This document shows, piece after piece, positions 44,832 through 52,851 of a DNA stretch of 64,000 nucleotides. The position numbers were made by a program, and so were the translations under genes. The notes beneath the pieces were generated by a model, which worked only from the letters and a program-made list of their open reading frames with translations, was not told the origin of the DNA and did no database searches. Position 1 is the first letter of the stretch; each line of letters opens with the position of its first letter. The stretch is taken from NCBI GenBank assembly GCA_041558415.1, contig JBFFEY010000004.1, positions 1-64,000 on the forward strand, written 5' to 3'. The DNA is from SG8-39 sp041558415 (GTDB taxonomy: Bacteria > Pseudomonadota > Gammaproteobacteria > Burkholderiales > SG8-39).

Positions 44832-45596
44832 ATGGAGCTTCCGCGCAACGCATTCAAGCACGCACTCGCGGCGGCCACGCCGCAGATCGGACTGTGGTCG
44901 AGCCTGTCATCGCACTACACGGTCGAAGCGATCGCCGGCGCCGGCTTTGACTGGATCCTGCTCGACATGGAGCATTCGCCGAACGACCTGGAAAGCCTGC
45001 TCGCCCAGCTGCAGGCGGCGGCGCCGTACGCCACGACGCCGATCGTGCGCGTGCCGTGGAACGACATGGTGACCATCAAGCGCGTGCTCGACGTCGGCGC
45101 GCAGTCGTTGCTGATTCCCTACGTCTGCAGCGTCGAGGAAGCCAAGGCGGCGGTGGCGGCGACGCGCTACCCGCCCGCGGGTGTGCGCGGCGTTGCCGGG
45201 ACCACGCGTGCCACGCGCTTCGGCCGCGTCAAGGACTACGCCAAGCGCGCGCACGAGGAGCTGTGCGTGCTGGTGCAGGTCGAGACCAAGCCGGCGCTCG
45301 ACCAGCTGGAGGCGATCTGCGCGGTGGACGGCGTCGACGGCGTGTTCATCGGCCCCGCCGACCTGCATGCCTCGATGGGCTACCCCGGTGAAACGGCGAA
45401 CCCGAAGGTCATGCCGCTGATCGAAGAGGCCATGCGGCGCATCCGCCGCTGCGGCAAGGCGCCGGGCTATCTGTCGCCGGTCGAGGCCGACGCCAAGCGC
45501 ATGCTCGGTGCGGGCGCGCTGTTCGTCGCGGTCGGCGCCGACGTCGGACTGCTGGCGCGCGGCGCCGAAGCCCTCGCCGCCAAATTCAAATCCTGA
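44832..45596 (+). CDS. HpcH/HpaI-type class II aldolase
   Basis: A 254-residue aldolase of the HpaI/KDR aldolase family, which splits 2-keto-3-deoxy acids to pyruvate plus an aldehyde with a divalent metal. Motifs: GLWSSLSSHYTVEAIAGAGF, LLDMEHSPNDLE (base), TPIVRVPWND, LIPYVCSVEEA, VQVETKPALDQLEAI and GVFIGPADLHASMGYPG (metal ligands). It follows the hydroxylase gene by 37 bases and precedes the dehydrogenase by 19, forming one operon with the dehydratase. Confidence 0.9.
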   Translation: MELPRNAFKHALAAATPQIGLWSSLSSHYTVEAIAGAGFDWILLDMEHSPNDLESLLAQLQAAAPYATTPIVRVPWNDMVTIKRVLDVGAQSLLIPYVCSVEEAKAAVAATRYPPAGVRGVAGTTRATRFGRVKDYAKRAHEELCVLVQVETKPALDQLEAICAVDGVDGVFIGPADLHASMGYPGETANPKVMPLIEEAMRRIRRCGKAPGYLSPVEADAKRMLGAGALFVAVGADVGLLARGAEALAAKFKS

Positions 45597-45615
45597 ACCC
45601 GGACAGGCCATCCCG

Positions 45616-46551
45616 ATGAAAGCCGACATTCTGCTCACCACCCCGATCTACGAGCGCACGCAGGCGGTACTCGAGAAGGAATTCAACTGCCACAAGCTGT
45701 TCGCCGCCGACGACCGCGCTGCGTTTGTCCGCGCGGTCGCGCCACAGGTGCGCGGCATCGCCTGCTTCGGCGGCGGCGTCGATGCTGCGCTGATGGACGC
45801 GCTGCCCAAGCTCGAGATCATTTCCAATTTCGGCGTCGGCGTGGATTCGATCGACCTCAAAGCGGCGCGCGCGCGCAAGGTCATCGTGACCAACACGCCG
45901 GACGTGCTGAATGACTGCGTCGCCGATACCGCCATGGCGCTGACGCTAAACGTGATGCGCCAGTTCCCTCAGTCCGAGCGGTACCTGCGCTCCGGCTTCT
46001 GGGCAACGCGCGGCGCCTACCCGCTGACCGCCGCGCTCGGCGGCAAGATCATGGGCATCCTCGGCCTGGGCCGCATCGGCGAGGCGATCGCGCAGCGTGC
46101 GCTCGGCTTCGGCATGAAGATCCACTACCACAACCGCAGCAAGAAAGACGTGCCGTACGCCTACGAGAGCGATCCGGTGGCACTCGCGCGCGCGAGCGAC
46201 GTGCTCATGGTGGTGACCCCCGGCGGCGCCGGTACGCAGCACATCGTCAACGCCCGCGTGCTGGAGGCGCTCGGACGCGAGGGCTTTCTCGTTAACGTCT
46301 CGCGCGGCTCCACCGTGGACGAGGCCGCGTTGATGCGCAGCCTGCAGGACGGGCGCATCGCCGGCGCCGGTCTTGACGTCTTCGACGACGAACCGAACAT
46401 CGATCCACGCTTCTTCGCCCTAGAGAACGTCGTCGTGCTGCCGCATGTGGGCAGCGCAACCGTCGAGACCCGCACCGCCATGGGTAATCTGCAGATCGAG
46501 AACCTGCGGCTGCACTTCACCGGCAAGCCGGTACGCACACGGGTGGTCTGA
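45616..46551 (+). CDS. D-isomer 2-hydroxyacid dehydrogenase (glyoxylate/hydroxypyruvate reductase-like)
   Basis: A 311-residue NAD(P)-dependent enzyme with the Rossmann motif ILGLGRIGEAIAQ (GLGRIG at 150-155). Catalytic Arg (LVNVSRGSTVDEAAL), Glu (DVFDDEPNIDP) and His (VVLPHVGSATVETR) are all present. ISNFGVGVDSIDL is typical. It could reduce glyoxylate or hydroxypyruvate made by the aldolase reaction. The ATG is at 45616; upstream sequence in this frame belongs to the aldolase gene. Confidence 0.9.
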   Translation: MKADILLTTPIYERTQAVLEKEFNCHKLFAADDRAAFVRAVAPQVRGIACFGGGVDAALMDALPKLEIISNFGVGVDSIDLKAARARKVIVTNTPDVLNDCVADTAMALTLNVMRQFPQSERYLRSGFWATRGAYPLTAALGGKIMGILGLGRIGEAIAQRALGFGMKIHYHNRSKKDVPYAYESDPVALARASDVLMVVTPGGAGTQHIVNARVLEALGREGFLVNVSRGSTVDEAALMRSLQDGRIAGAGLDVFDDEPNIDPRFFALENVVVLPHVGSATVETRTAMGNLQIENLRLHFTGKPVRTRVV

Positions 46552-46570
46552 ACCGCGTGGCGGCGGGCCT

Positions 46571-46822
46571 TCAGTCCTCGCTGCCCGTGCCCTGCGCGCC
46601 GTGCGCGTCCGGGATCGGCTCGCGTGTCACCTGTTCCCCACGCCGCGTCGTCAACAGAAGGAACGCAAGCACCACTACCGCAACCCCGAGCAGCACCAAC
46701 GAGAACGTGTTGAAACGCGTGACGTGCAGGTGAATCTTGTTCATCCAAACGAACAGCACGGCGATGATTGGCCAGGGAAGCCAATGCAGGGGCTTGCCGA
46801 GAAAGATTCTGCGCAGCAGCAT
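46571..46822 (-). CDS. small two-helix membrane protein of the TRAP operon
   Basis: An 83-residue protein with two hydrophobic segments (about 13-27, LHWLPWPIIAVLFVW; 40-58, FSLVLLGVAVVVLAFLLLT) and a hydrophilic acidic tail. No named family is recognised. It begins 3 bases after the TRAP permease stop, so it is very likely co-translated with it, perhaps as an accessory subunit. Confidence 0.65.
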   Translation of the reverse strand: MLLRRIFLGKPLHWLPWPIIAVLFVWMNKIHLHVTRFNTFSLVLLGVAVVVLAFLLLTTRRGEQVTREPIPDAHGAQGTGSED

Positions 46823-46825
46823 GCC

Positions 46826-48856
46826 TCAGCTCCCGGCCGGCGCCAGCGTACCGCGCGCGCGGCTGCGCAGAGCGTAGATCACCGCCACGCAACCAGCGCC
46901 AAACAGGGTGACCAGGAAGCCCGATAAGCCAAAGAACGATAGCTGCGGCGGGTAGAGCAGCAAAATCGCTGACGCCAGCATCACCACGCGCACCACTGCA
47001 TTCAGCCGGCCGTACAGCCAGCCCTCAATCGCCGCTGACAAGGCCCAAACACCCGCGAGCGCGGTGACGAAGGAAAACGCCGTCATCCACAACGCGCCGT
47101 GAAAGATGAGGCTCGGGTTGTAGACGAAAATGAACGGCACCAGATACTTGGTGATGCCGACCTTGGCCGACTCGAAGGCGGTGCTCATCGGCGGACTGCC
47201 GGCGATCGCTGCAGCCGCGAAAGCCGCCAAGGCGACGGGCGGCGTGATCGTCGACACCACGCCGTAGTAGAAGGCGAACATGTGCGCCGCCATCGGCAAC
47301 ACGTCCATCTTTTCGAGGGACGGGATGATCAGCGCGGCGAGCGTGATGTACACCGCCGTGGTAGTTAACCCCATGCCGAGCAGGATGGAAGCGAGCGCCG
47401 TCAAACCGAGCAGGATCAGCAGGTGGCCGCCCGACAGATCGATGACTGACTGCGTGAACTTCAGCCCGAGGCCCGAGACGAACACCGAGCCGATGATGAT
47501 GCCGGCGCAGGCGCAGGCGATGGTGACCGGCACCGTGCTGCGCACGCCGCTCTCGAGGGCCGAGAAGAAATCGACCGAGCTCATCCGCGTCGTCGAGTTG
47601 ACGAAGCTCAGCGTGGCGATCGTGACGATGCCCCAGAACGCCGACATCATTGCGCTGTAGCCGATGGCGAGCAGCGTCATCAGCACCACCAGCGAGAACA
47701 GCAGGTGCCAGCCGCGCTTCAGCACCTCGAGAAAATTCGGCAGCTGCGACTTCGGAATGCGGTCCACGCCGTGCTTCTCCGCCTCCATGTGGACCATGAA
47801 GTACACGGTCGCGTAGTACAGGAACGCGGGGATGATCGCGGCGACGATTACCGCGAGCAGGCTGACGTGCAGAAATTCCGCGATGATGAACGCGGCGGCC
47901 CCCATGATGGGCGGCGTGATCTGCCCGCCCGAGGAGGCGCAGGCCTCCACTGCGCCCGCGAAGCGCGGCCGGTAGCCCAGCCGCTTCATCAGCGGGATGG
48001 TGAACGAACCGGTGGTGACGACGTTGGCCACGGCCGAACCCGACACGGTTCCCATCATCGCGCTCGCCACCACCGACGCCTTTGCCGGACCGCCAGTGCG
48101 GTGTCCGGTGAGCGAAATCGCCAGGTCGATGAAGAAGCGCCCGGCACCGGAGCGGATCAGCAGCGCACCGAAGATGATGAACAGCAGGATGTAGGTCGCG
48201 ACGACCATCAGCGGGATGCCGAAGATGCCGTCGGCCCGCATGAAGATGACGTCGATGTACTTGCGGAACGAGGTTGGCGGCCCGAACAGGAAGCCGACGA
48301 AGTGGTGCGAGTAGAGCGCGTGCACCACGAAGAAGCCCGACACGAACACCATCGCCCAGCCGACGACGCGCCGCGTCGCCTCCAGAACGAGCAGGATGAA
48401 GCCGGCACCGACCCACAGATCGGTCTGCGTGATGTCGCCGCCACGCATGTTGAAGGCGTCGATGTCCCACAGGGTGTAACCCTGCACGAACAGGCCGAAG
48501 CCCACGAGCGCGAGGTCGATCGCGAAGCCGAACCCCCGCCGGGCATTGCCGCGCCCCCCCGGCACGACGAGCGGATCGCGGTAGGAGCGGCGCCACAGCG
48601 GGTTGAGCAGCAGCGCCAGCACCAGCATCACGGTGAGATGCGTGCCGCGGAAGGAGCGCGTCTCCGGCGTGCCGAAGACTGCGGCGTAAAGATGAAACAG
48701 CGCCAGGGCGATGGCCAGCACCGCGCAAGCGGCAGCAACCATTGCCGGCAGGCCCAGGCCGCGGTCGCGCAGCACCGTCTCGAGCAGCGAGGCTTCCTTG
48801 ACCTCGTGATACTCGAGCTTTTCGGCGGCGGGCGGCGGCGGCGCGGGTTCAGCCAT
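46826..48856 (-). CDS. TRAP transporter fused permease (4TM + 12TM)
   Basis: A 676-residue fusion of the small (DctQ-like, about 40-190) and large (DctM-like) TRAP permease subunits, as usual for TAXI-type systems. Motifs include GRFFIDLAISLTGHRTGGPAKASVV, GTVSGSAVANVVTTGSFTIPLMKRLG, EACASSGGQITPPIMGAAAF and YYGVVSTITPPVALAAFAAAAIAG. It imports an organic solute driven by an ion gradient, using the receptor encoded just upstream. A 13-bp hairpin lies between the two genes. Confidence 0.92.
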   Translation of the reverse strand: MAEPAPPPPAAEKLEYHEVKEASLLETVLRDRGLGLPAMVAAACAVLAIALALFHLYAAVFGTPETRSFRGTHLTVMLVLALLLNPLWRRSYRDPLVVPGGRGNARRGFGFAIDLALVGFGLFVQGYTLWDIDAFNMRGGDITQTDLWVGAGFILLVLEATRRVVGWAMVFVSGFFVVHALYSHHFVGFLFGPPTSFRKYIDVIFMRADGIFGIPLMVVATYILLFIIFGALLIRSGAGRFFIDLAISLTGHRTGGPAKASVVASAMMGTVSGSAVANVVTTGSFTIPLMKRLGYRPRFAGAVEACASSGGQITPPIMGAAAFIIAEFLHVSLLAVIVAAIIPAFLYYATVYFMVHMEAEKHGVDRIPKSQLPNFLEVLKRGWHLLFSLVVLMTLLAIGYSAMMSAFWGIVTIATLSFVNSTTRMSSVDFFSALESGVRSTVPVTIACACAGIIIGSVFVSGLGLKFTQSVIDLSGGHLLILLGLTALASILLGMGLTTTAVYITLAALIIPSLEKMDVLPMAAHMFAFYYGVVSTITPPVALAAFAAAAIAGSPPMSTAFESAKVGITKYLVPFIFVYNPSLIFHGALWMTAFSFVTALAGVWALSAAIEGWLYGRLNAVVRVVMLASAILLLYPPQLSFFGLSGFLVTLFGAGCVAVIYALRSRARGTLAPAGS

Positions 48857-48954
48857 CGGGTGTGCCCAGGGCGTTGGCGGTCAGGGGGCCCGCGCCAGGC
48901 GAAGCGGCGCGTCGCACGGGAGCGGAGGACGAATGGCGCGCGAGCGGCGGATCT

Positions 48955-48986
48955 GCATCGGTCCGGCGCAGCTGCCGGACCGATGC
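48955..48986 (-). repeat. 13-bp perfect hairpin between TAXI receptor and permease genes
   Basis: GCATCGGTCCGGC (48955-48967), loop GCAGCT, GCCGGACCGATGC (48974-48986), starting 12 bases after the receptor stop. No U-tract follows on the minus strand. It probably stabilises the upstream mRNA or partly terminates transcription, giving more receptor than permease. Confidence 0.65.
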
Positions 48987-48997
48987 GCACCCGGTGC

Positions 48998-49960
48998 TTA
49001 CATCTTCTTGACGCCCATCTCCTTGTAGCAGCGCTCGGCGCCGGGATGGACCGGGATGGCGGCCGCCGCCAGCGCGTCCTCCTTCTTGACCTCTTTCCAG
49101 ACCTTCTTCACCTGCGCGAAGGTGCCGTGCTCCTTCCAGAACACCTTGCACATGTTGTAGACGAGGTCGTCGGGCAGCTTGGCGTTGACCACCATCACCG
49201 TCGCCGTCGCCAGCGTCGGCACGTCGCTGTCCATGCCTTCGTAGGTACCTTTCGGGATCGCGGTGGCGATCACGCCCGGGTTGTCCTTGATGATGCCCTT
49301 CATCTTCTCGGGATCGATGCCGATGAAGCGGATGCCCGGCTTGAAGTTCAGGTCGATAAACGAGGCCTGCGGCATCGACGTCACCGCGACGAACACGTCG
49401 ATGTGGCCGTCCTTCATGAGCGCCACCGAGTCGGTGTAGTCGACGTGGTGCACCGTGCCGCCCGCTTTCTTGATCTTGTCGAAGCTCAAGCCGTAGGAAT
49501 TCAACACGGTCTCGGCGAACGCGGTGCCGGTCCAGCCCGCCTTGCCGGGGCTGATGTTCTTGCCGGTGAAATCGGCGATGGTCTTAATGCTCGAGCTCTT
49601 CGGCACGGCGATCTGCACCACGCCCGGGTATAGGGTGGCGAAGAAGCGTACGTCCTTGTACGGCTTGTCGAACTTGCCGCGGCCAACGTAACCGTTGTAC
49701 GCCGTGTGGCCGTAGCTCCAGCCGATCTCGGCGTTGCCCAGGCTGACCTCCTTGACGTTGCCGACCCCCCCGCCGGGGCCGTTCGACGTCGCGACGCCTT
49801 TGATCTGCTCCTGCATGACCTGCATGATCTTGGCGCCCAGCGGATACCAGCTGCCGCCGGAAGGCCCGGAGACCATGCGCACGAAGGTGTCCGCGGTGGC
49901 GACCGGGGCTGCAAACGCAAGGCCAACGGCGAGCGCCCCGATTTTCAGGGTCTGTTTCAT
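48998..49960 (-). CDS. TAXI family TRAP solute receptor
   Basis: A 320-residue periplasmic binding protein with a signal peptide (MKQTLKIGALAVGLAFAAPV, cut near 22-24). Features of TAXI receptors are RMVSGPSGGSWYPLGAKIM, TSNGPGGGVGNVKEVSLGNAE, SPGKAGWTGTAF and SVALMKDGHIDVFVA. A strong Shine-Dalgarno (AAGAGGAGGAG) precedes the ATG. It feeds the fused permease downstream. The ligand is unknown; the convergent sugar-acid gene set is a possible hint. Confidence 0.92.
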   Translation of the reverse strand: MKQTLKIGALAVGLAFAAPVATADTFVRMVSGPSGGSWYPLGAKIMQVMQEQIKGVATSNGPGGGVGNVKEVSLGNAEIGWSYGHTAYNGYVGRGKFDKPYKDVRFFATLYPGVVQIAVPKSSSIKTIADFTGKNISPGKAGWTGTAFAETVLNSYGLSFDKIKKAGGTVHHVDYTDSVALMKDGHIDVFVAVTSMPQASFIDLNFKPGIRFIGIDPEKMKGIIKDNPGVIATAIPKGTYEGMDSDVPTLATATVMVVNAKLPDDLVYNMCKVFWKEHGTFAQVKKVWKEVKKEDALAAAAIPVHPGAERCYKEMGVKKM

Positions 49961-50071
49961 GGCGTTCTCCTCCTCTTGATTGGTCCACGCCCGGATCAAG
50001 TCTAGCCGCATTTGCGAGCCCCGCAAAGCGACCCGCAACGGCCCCGAGGCGCGCGTGTCGCAGCGCGCGGG

Positions 50072-50323
50072 CTACCGCCCGCGCTCCTCGTCGATACGGT
50101 GAACCTCGCGCTCGACCCGGTACTCGCCCTCGATCACCGTGCCCTCGCCGCGCTTGAGGTCGCGCCGCAGGTGGCGCGTGCGCCACATCAGCCAGCCCCA
50201 GATCATGAGCGCCAGGATCGCGGCCACCGCGAAAATGACGGACGCGAAGATGAATGCCGCGATCAGAAGCGCGACGCCGACGACGAACGCGGCGCCGCGC
50301 TGCAGCACCTGCAGCAAATTCAC
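50072..50323 (-). CDS. small membrane protein coupled to the VOC gene
   Basis: An 83-residue protein starting at GTG (VNLLQVLQRGAAFVVGVALL). A long hydrophobic hairpin spans about 10-48 (AAFIFASVIFAVAAILALMI), followed by a highly charged tail (RRDLKRGEGTVIEGEYRVER). No named family is recognised. The GTGA overlaps the stop of the VOC gene by 4 bases. It may belong to the phage-holin-like or DUF-type small membrane proteins, but that is a guess. Confidence 0.6.
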   Translation of the reverse strand: MNLLQVLQRGAAFVVGVALLIAAFIFASVIFAVAAILALMIWGWLMWRTRHLRRDLKRGEGTVIEGEYRVEREVHRIDEERGR

Positions 50324-50721
50324 GCGGGTCCGCCCGGCGCCGGCTCGCTGCGGTCGAAGTCGATCTCGATCTTGGCGCCGTTCGGATCGTGGAAAAACAG
50401 CTGCCAGGTGCCCCACTCGCCGGGCAGGCGGCGCAGCTCGTAGGGCACGCCGCGCTTCTCGAGCCGCTCCACCGCCGCGACCAGACCCCTGCCGCTGAAC
50501 GCCATGTGATCGATCACGCCGGCCACCAGCTGCGCCTTCGGCTTGCCGGCGATGACGTGCAGGATCGGATCCTCGCCGTCCTTCGCATACAGCCAGGCGC
50601 CGTCGAACGCGAACGGCGGCCGCCGCCCGGGGCGCATCTCCAGGTGCTCGGCGTAGAACCCGAGCGTGGTCTCGAGGTCGTCGGTGAGTATCGTGAAGTG
50701 ATTCATCGCCGATACGCCCAT
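50320..50721 (-). CDS. VOC (glyoxalase/dioxygenase) superfamily protein
   Basis: A 133-residue vicinal-oxygen-chelate protein with two beta-alpha-beta-beta-beta modules: NHFTILTDDLETTLGFYAEH with a metal-ligand His, then IDHMAFSGRGLVAAVERLEKRG and LFFHDPNGAKIEIDF with the final Glu ligand. It may be a lyase, isomerase or dioxygenase; the substrate is unknown. GAGGAGG lies just before the ATG at 50721; an internal ATG (50706) is an alternative. Confidence 0.82.
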   Translation of the reverse strand: MGVSAMNHFTILTDDLETTLGFYAEHLEMRPGRRPPFAFDGAWLYAKDGEDPILHVIAGKPKAQLVAGVIDHMAFSGRGLVAAVERLEKRGVPYELRRLPGEWGTWQLFFHDPNGAKIEIDFDRSEPAPGGPA

Positions 50722-50805
50722 GCCGCCTCCTCATCAGCGATTGGGAACGCCCTAATTTGGCACGCAGGCCATGAAACCGCAACTCGGCGCGCACCGGCGC
50801 ACGGT

Positions 50806-50811
50806 TAGAAT
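50806..50811 (+). promoter_or_regulatory. -10 box of the hydratase/CoA-transferase pair
   Basis: TAGAAT (5 of 6) in GGTTAGAATCGCC, 22 bases before the ATG at 50834. No convincing -35. No Shine-Dalgarno is visible in the short leader. Confidence 0.4.
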
Positions 50812-50833
50812 CGCCGCACGGGCCGGCCACCGC

Positions 50834-51649
50834 ATGAACGCTCACTCGATCCAACGTGTCGCCGAAGAGCTCGTCCGCCTGCACGCGGGCAGCGGCGAAA
50901 TCGCGCCCTTCAGCGAACGCTACGCCGACCTCACGGCGGCTGCCGGCTACCGCGCCGCGGCGCAGCTGCACGCGCACCGCGTCGCCCAGGGCTGGCGGCC
51001 CGTCGGCCGCAAGATCGGCTTCACCAACCGCACGATCTGGAAGCGCTACGGCGTGTACGAGCCGATGTGGGGCATGGTGTACGACCGTACGCTGGTGGTT
51101 TCGCAGAATGGGCGCGCGCGGGTCGCGCTCGCCGGTCTCGCGCAGCCGCGCATCGAACCCGAGATCTGCTTTCGCCTCGCGTCCGCGCCGCCGCGCGACG
51201 CGGCGGATCCGCACGCCCTGCTCGCCGCGATCGACTGGGTGGCGCACGCGATCGAGATCGTGCAGTGCCATCACCCGGGCTGGCGCCTGAAGATCGCCGA
51301 CTGCACCGCGGACAACGGCCTGCACGGACGGCTCGTGGTCGGTACCCCCGTGCCGGTCGGTGAACTGCCCGATCTCGCCGACCGCCTGCCCGCGCTCGAA
51401 GTCACGTTGCGCTGCGGCGAGCGCGTCATCGACCACGGGGTCGGCGCCAACGTGCTCGACAGCCCGCTAAACGCGCTCGCCTTCCTCATCGACGTGCTCG
51501 CCAAGCAGCCCGAAGCGCCGCCGCTCGCTGCGGGCGAGATCATCACCACGGGCGTGCTGACCGACGCCCACCCGGTGGCGCCCGGCGAGACCTGGTCGAC
51601 GACTTTCGCGGGGCTGCCGCTCGCCGGGCTCGAGGTGCGCTTCGAATGA
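50834..51649 (+). CDS. 2-keto-4-pentenoate hydratase/FAH family protein
   Basis: A 271-residue protein of the MhpD/FAH superfamily, which hydrates 2-hydroxypenta-2,4-dienoates or decarboxylates related catechol meta-cleavage products. Motifs: VGRKIGFTNRTIWKRYGVYEPMWG, ARVALAGLAQPRIEPEICFRL with metal ligands, VAHAIEIVQCHHPGWRLK, ADNGLHGRLVVGTPVPV and GEIITTGVLTDAHPVAPGE. Start at MNAHSIQRVAEEL; an earlier in-frame ATG (50771) would precede the promoter box. It overlaps the CoA-transferase gene by 4 bases. Confidence 0.87.
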   Translation: MNAHSIQRVAEELVRLHAGSGEIAPFSERYADLTAAAGYRAAAQLHAHRVAQGWRPVGRKIGFTNRTIWKRYGVYEPMWGMVYDRTLVVSQNGRARVALAGLAQPRIEPEICFRLASAPPRDAADPHALLAAIDWVAHAIEIVQCHHPGWRLKIADCTADNGLHGRLVVGTPVPVGELPDLADRLPALEVTLRCGERVIDHGVGANVLDSPLNALAFLIDVLAKQPEAPPLAAGEIITTGVLTDAHPVAPGETWSTTFAGLPLAGLEVRFE

Positions 51650-52836
51650 TCCGCCCGTTGCAAGGCATCACCGTGGTTGCGCTGGAGCAGGTCATCGCCG
51701 GGCCATTCTGCACTCGCCAGCTCGCCGAACTCGGCGCGCGCGTCATCAAGATCGAGCGTCCCGGCGGCGGCGACGCCGCGCGCGGCTACGACCAGACGGT
51801 GCACGGCCTGTCCTCGCACTTCGTCTGGGTCAACCGCTCGAAGGAGTCGATCGCGCTCGACGTCAAGCATCCCGAGGCGGCGCCGATTCTCGAGGCGCTC
51901 GTCGCGCGCGCCGACGTGTTCCTGCAGAACCTCGCCCCGGGCGCGGCCGACCGCCTCGGTCTGGGCGCCGCCGAACTGCGCGCCAAGCATCCGCGCCTTG
52001 TCTGGTGCGGGATTTCGGGCTATGGGCCCGCGGGGCCCTATGCGACGAAAAAGGCCTACGATCTGCTGGTGCAATGCGAAGCCGGGCTGCTGTCGGTGAC
52101 CGGCACCGAGGACGCGCCGGCGAAAGCCGGCATCCCGGTGGCCGACATTGCCGCCGGCATGTACGCGTTGAGCTCGATTCTCGCCGCCCTGCTGCGCCGT
52201 GCCGCGAGCGGCGAGGGCGCGACGCTCGACATCACCATGTTCGAGGCGCTCGGCGAATGGATGAGATTTCCCGCCTATTTCGCCCATTACGGCGGCACTC
52301 CGCCGCCGCGCCGCGGCGCCTATCACGCGACGATCGTGCCCTACGGCCCGTTCCGGGCGGGCGATGGCGGCACCGTGTTCCTGTCGATCCAGAACGATCG
52401 CGAGTTCGCGCGCTTTTGCGAGGTCGTGCTGCAGAAACCGGCGCTCGCCGCGGATGCGCGCTTCGCGACCGGTCCGGCCCGCTACGCGCATCGCGAGGCA
52501 ACGCATGCCGAGATCGAGACGGTGTTCTCGGTGCTGACCTCGGGCGAGGTCATCGCCCGCCTCGAGCAGGCCGGCATCGCCAACGCGCGCCTGAACGACA
52601 TGGCGGAGTTCTGGGCGCACCCACAGCTCGCGGCGCGCGGGCGCTGGACCCGCGTCGCCTCGCCGGGCGGCGAAATTGACGCCCTGCGGCCGCCGTTCAA
52701 CCTGTCGGATTTCGAGCCGCGCATGGATGCGGTGCCCGCGCTTGGCGCCCACACGCACGGCATCCTGGCCGAGCTCGGCTATACGCCAGAGGCGATCGAG
52801 CGGCTCGCCGCGGCCGGTGCCGTGGCCGGCGCCTGA
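51646..52836 (+). CDS. class III CoA-transferase (CaiB/BaiF family)
   Basis: A 396-residue enzyme that moves CoA between carboxylic acids through an enzyme-bound anhydride. The catalytic aspartate is Asp139 (KKAYDLLVQCEAG). Other features: GITVVALEQVIAGPFCTRQLA, VIKIERPGGGDAARG, VWVNRSKESIALDVKHPE and GYGPAGPYATK. It is translationally coupled (ATGA) to the hydratase, suggesting catabolism of an organic acid. The substrate is unknown. Confidence 0.9.
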   Translation: MIRPLQGITVVALEQVIAGPFCTRQLAELGARVIKIERPGGGDAARGYDQTVHGLSSHFVWVNRSKESIALDVKHPEAAPILEALVARADVFLQNLAPGAADRLGLGAAELRAKHPRLVWCGISGYGPAGPYATKKAYDLLVQCEAGLLSVTGTEDAPAKAGIPVADIAAGMYALSSILAALLRRAASGEGATLDITMFEALGEWMRFPAYFAHYGGTPPPRRGAYHATIVPYGPFRAGDGGTVFLSIQNDREFARFCEVVLQKPALAADARFATGPARYAHREATHAEIETVFSVLTSGEVIARLEQAGIANARLNDMAEFWAHPQLAARGRWTRVASPGGEIDALRPPFNLSDFEPRMDAVPALGAHTHGILAELGYTPEAIERLAAAGAVAGA

Positions 52837-52846
52837 GGCCGGCGCC
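52824..52846. repeat. tandem GGCCGGCGCC repeats at a convergent gene junction
   Basis: GGCCGGCGCC occurs at 52824-52833 and again at 52837-52846, around the stop of the CoA-transferase gene. The inner GGCGCC units can pair into a hairpin. It may serve as a Rho-assisted bidirectional terminator; no T-runs are present. Confidence 0.3.
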
Positions 52847-52851
52847 GCGCT

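Noticed and set aside
52697..52851. The arginine-rich end of the 425-residue reading of the DGQHR gene
   Set aside because: It overlaps the CoA-transferase gene antisense and lacks protein character. The +1 frame gives a better end at 52852.
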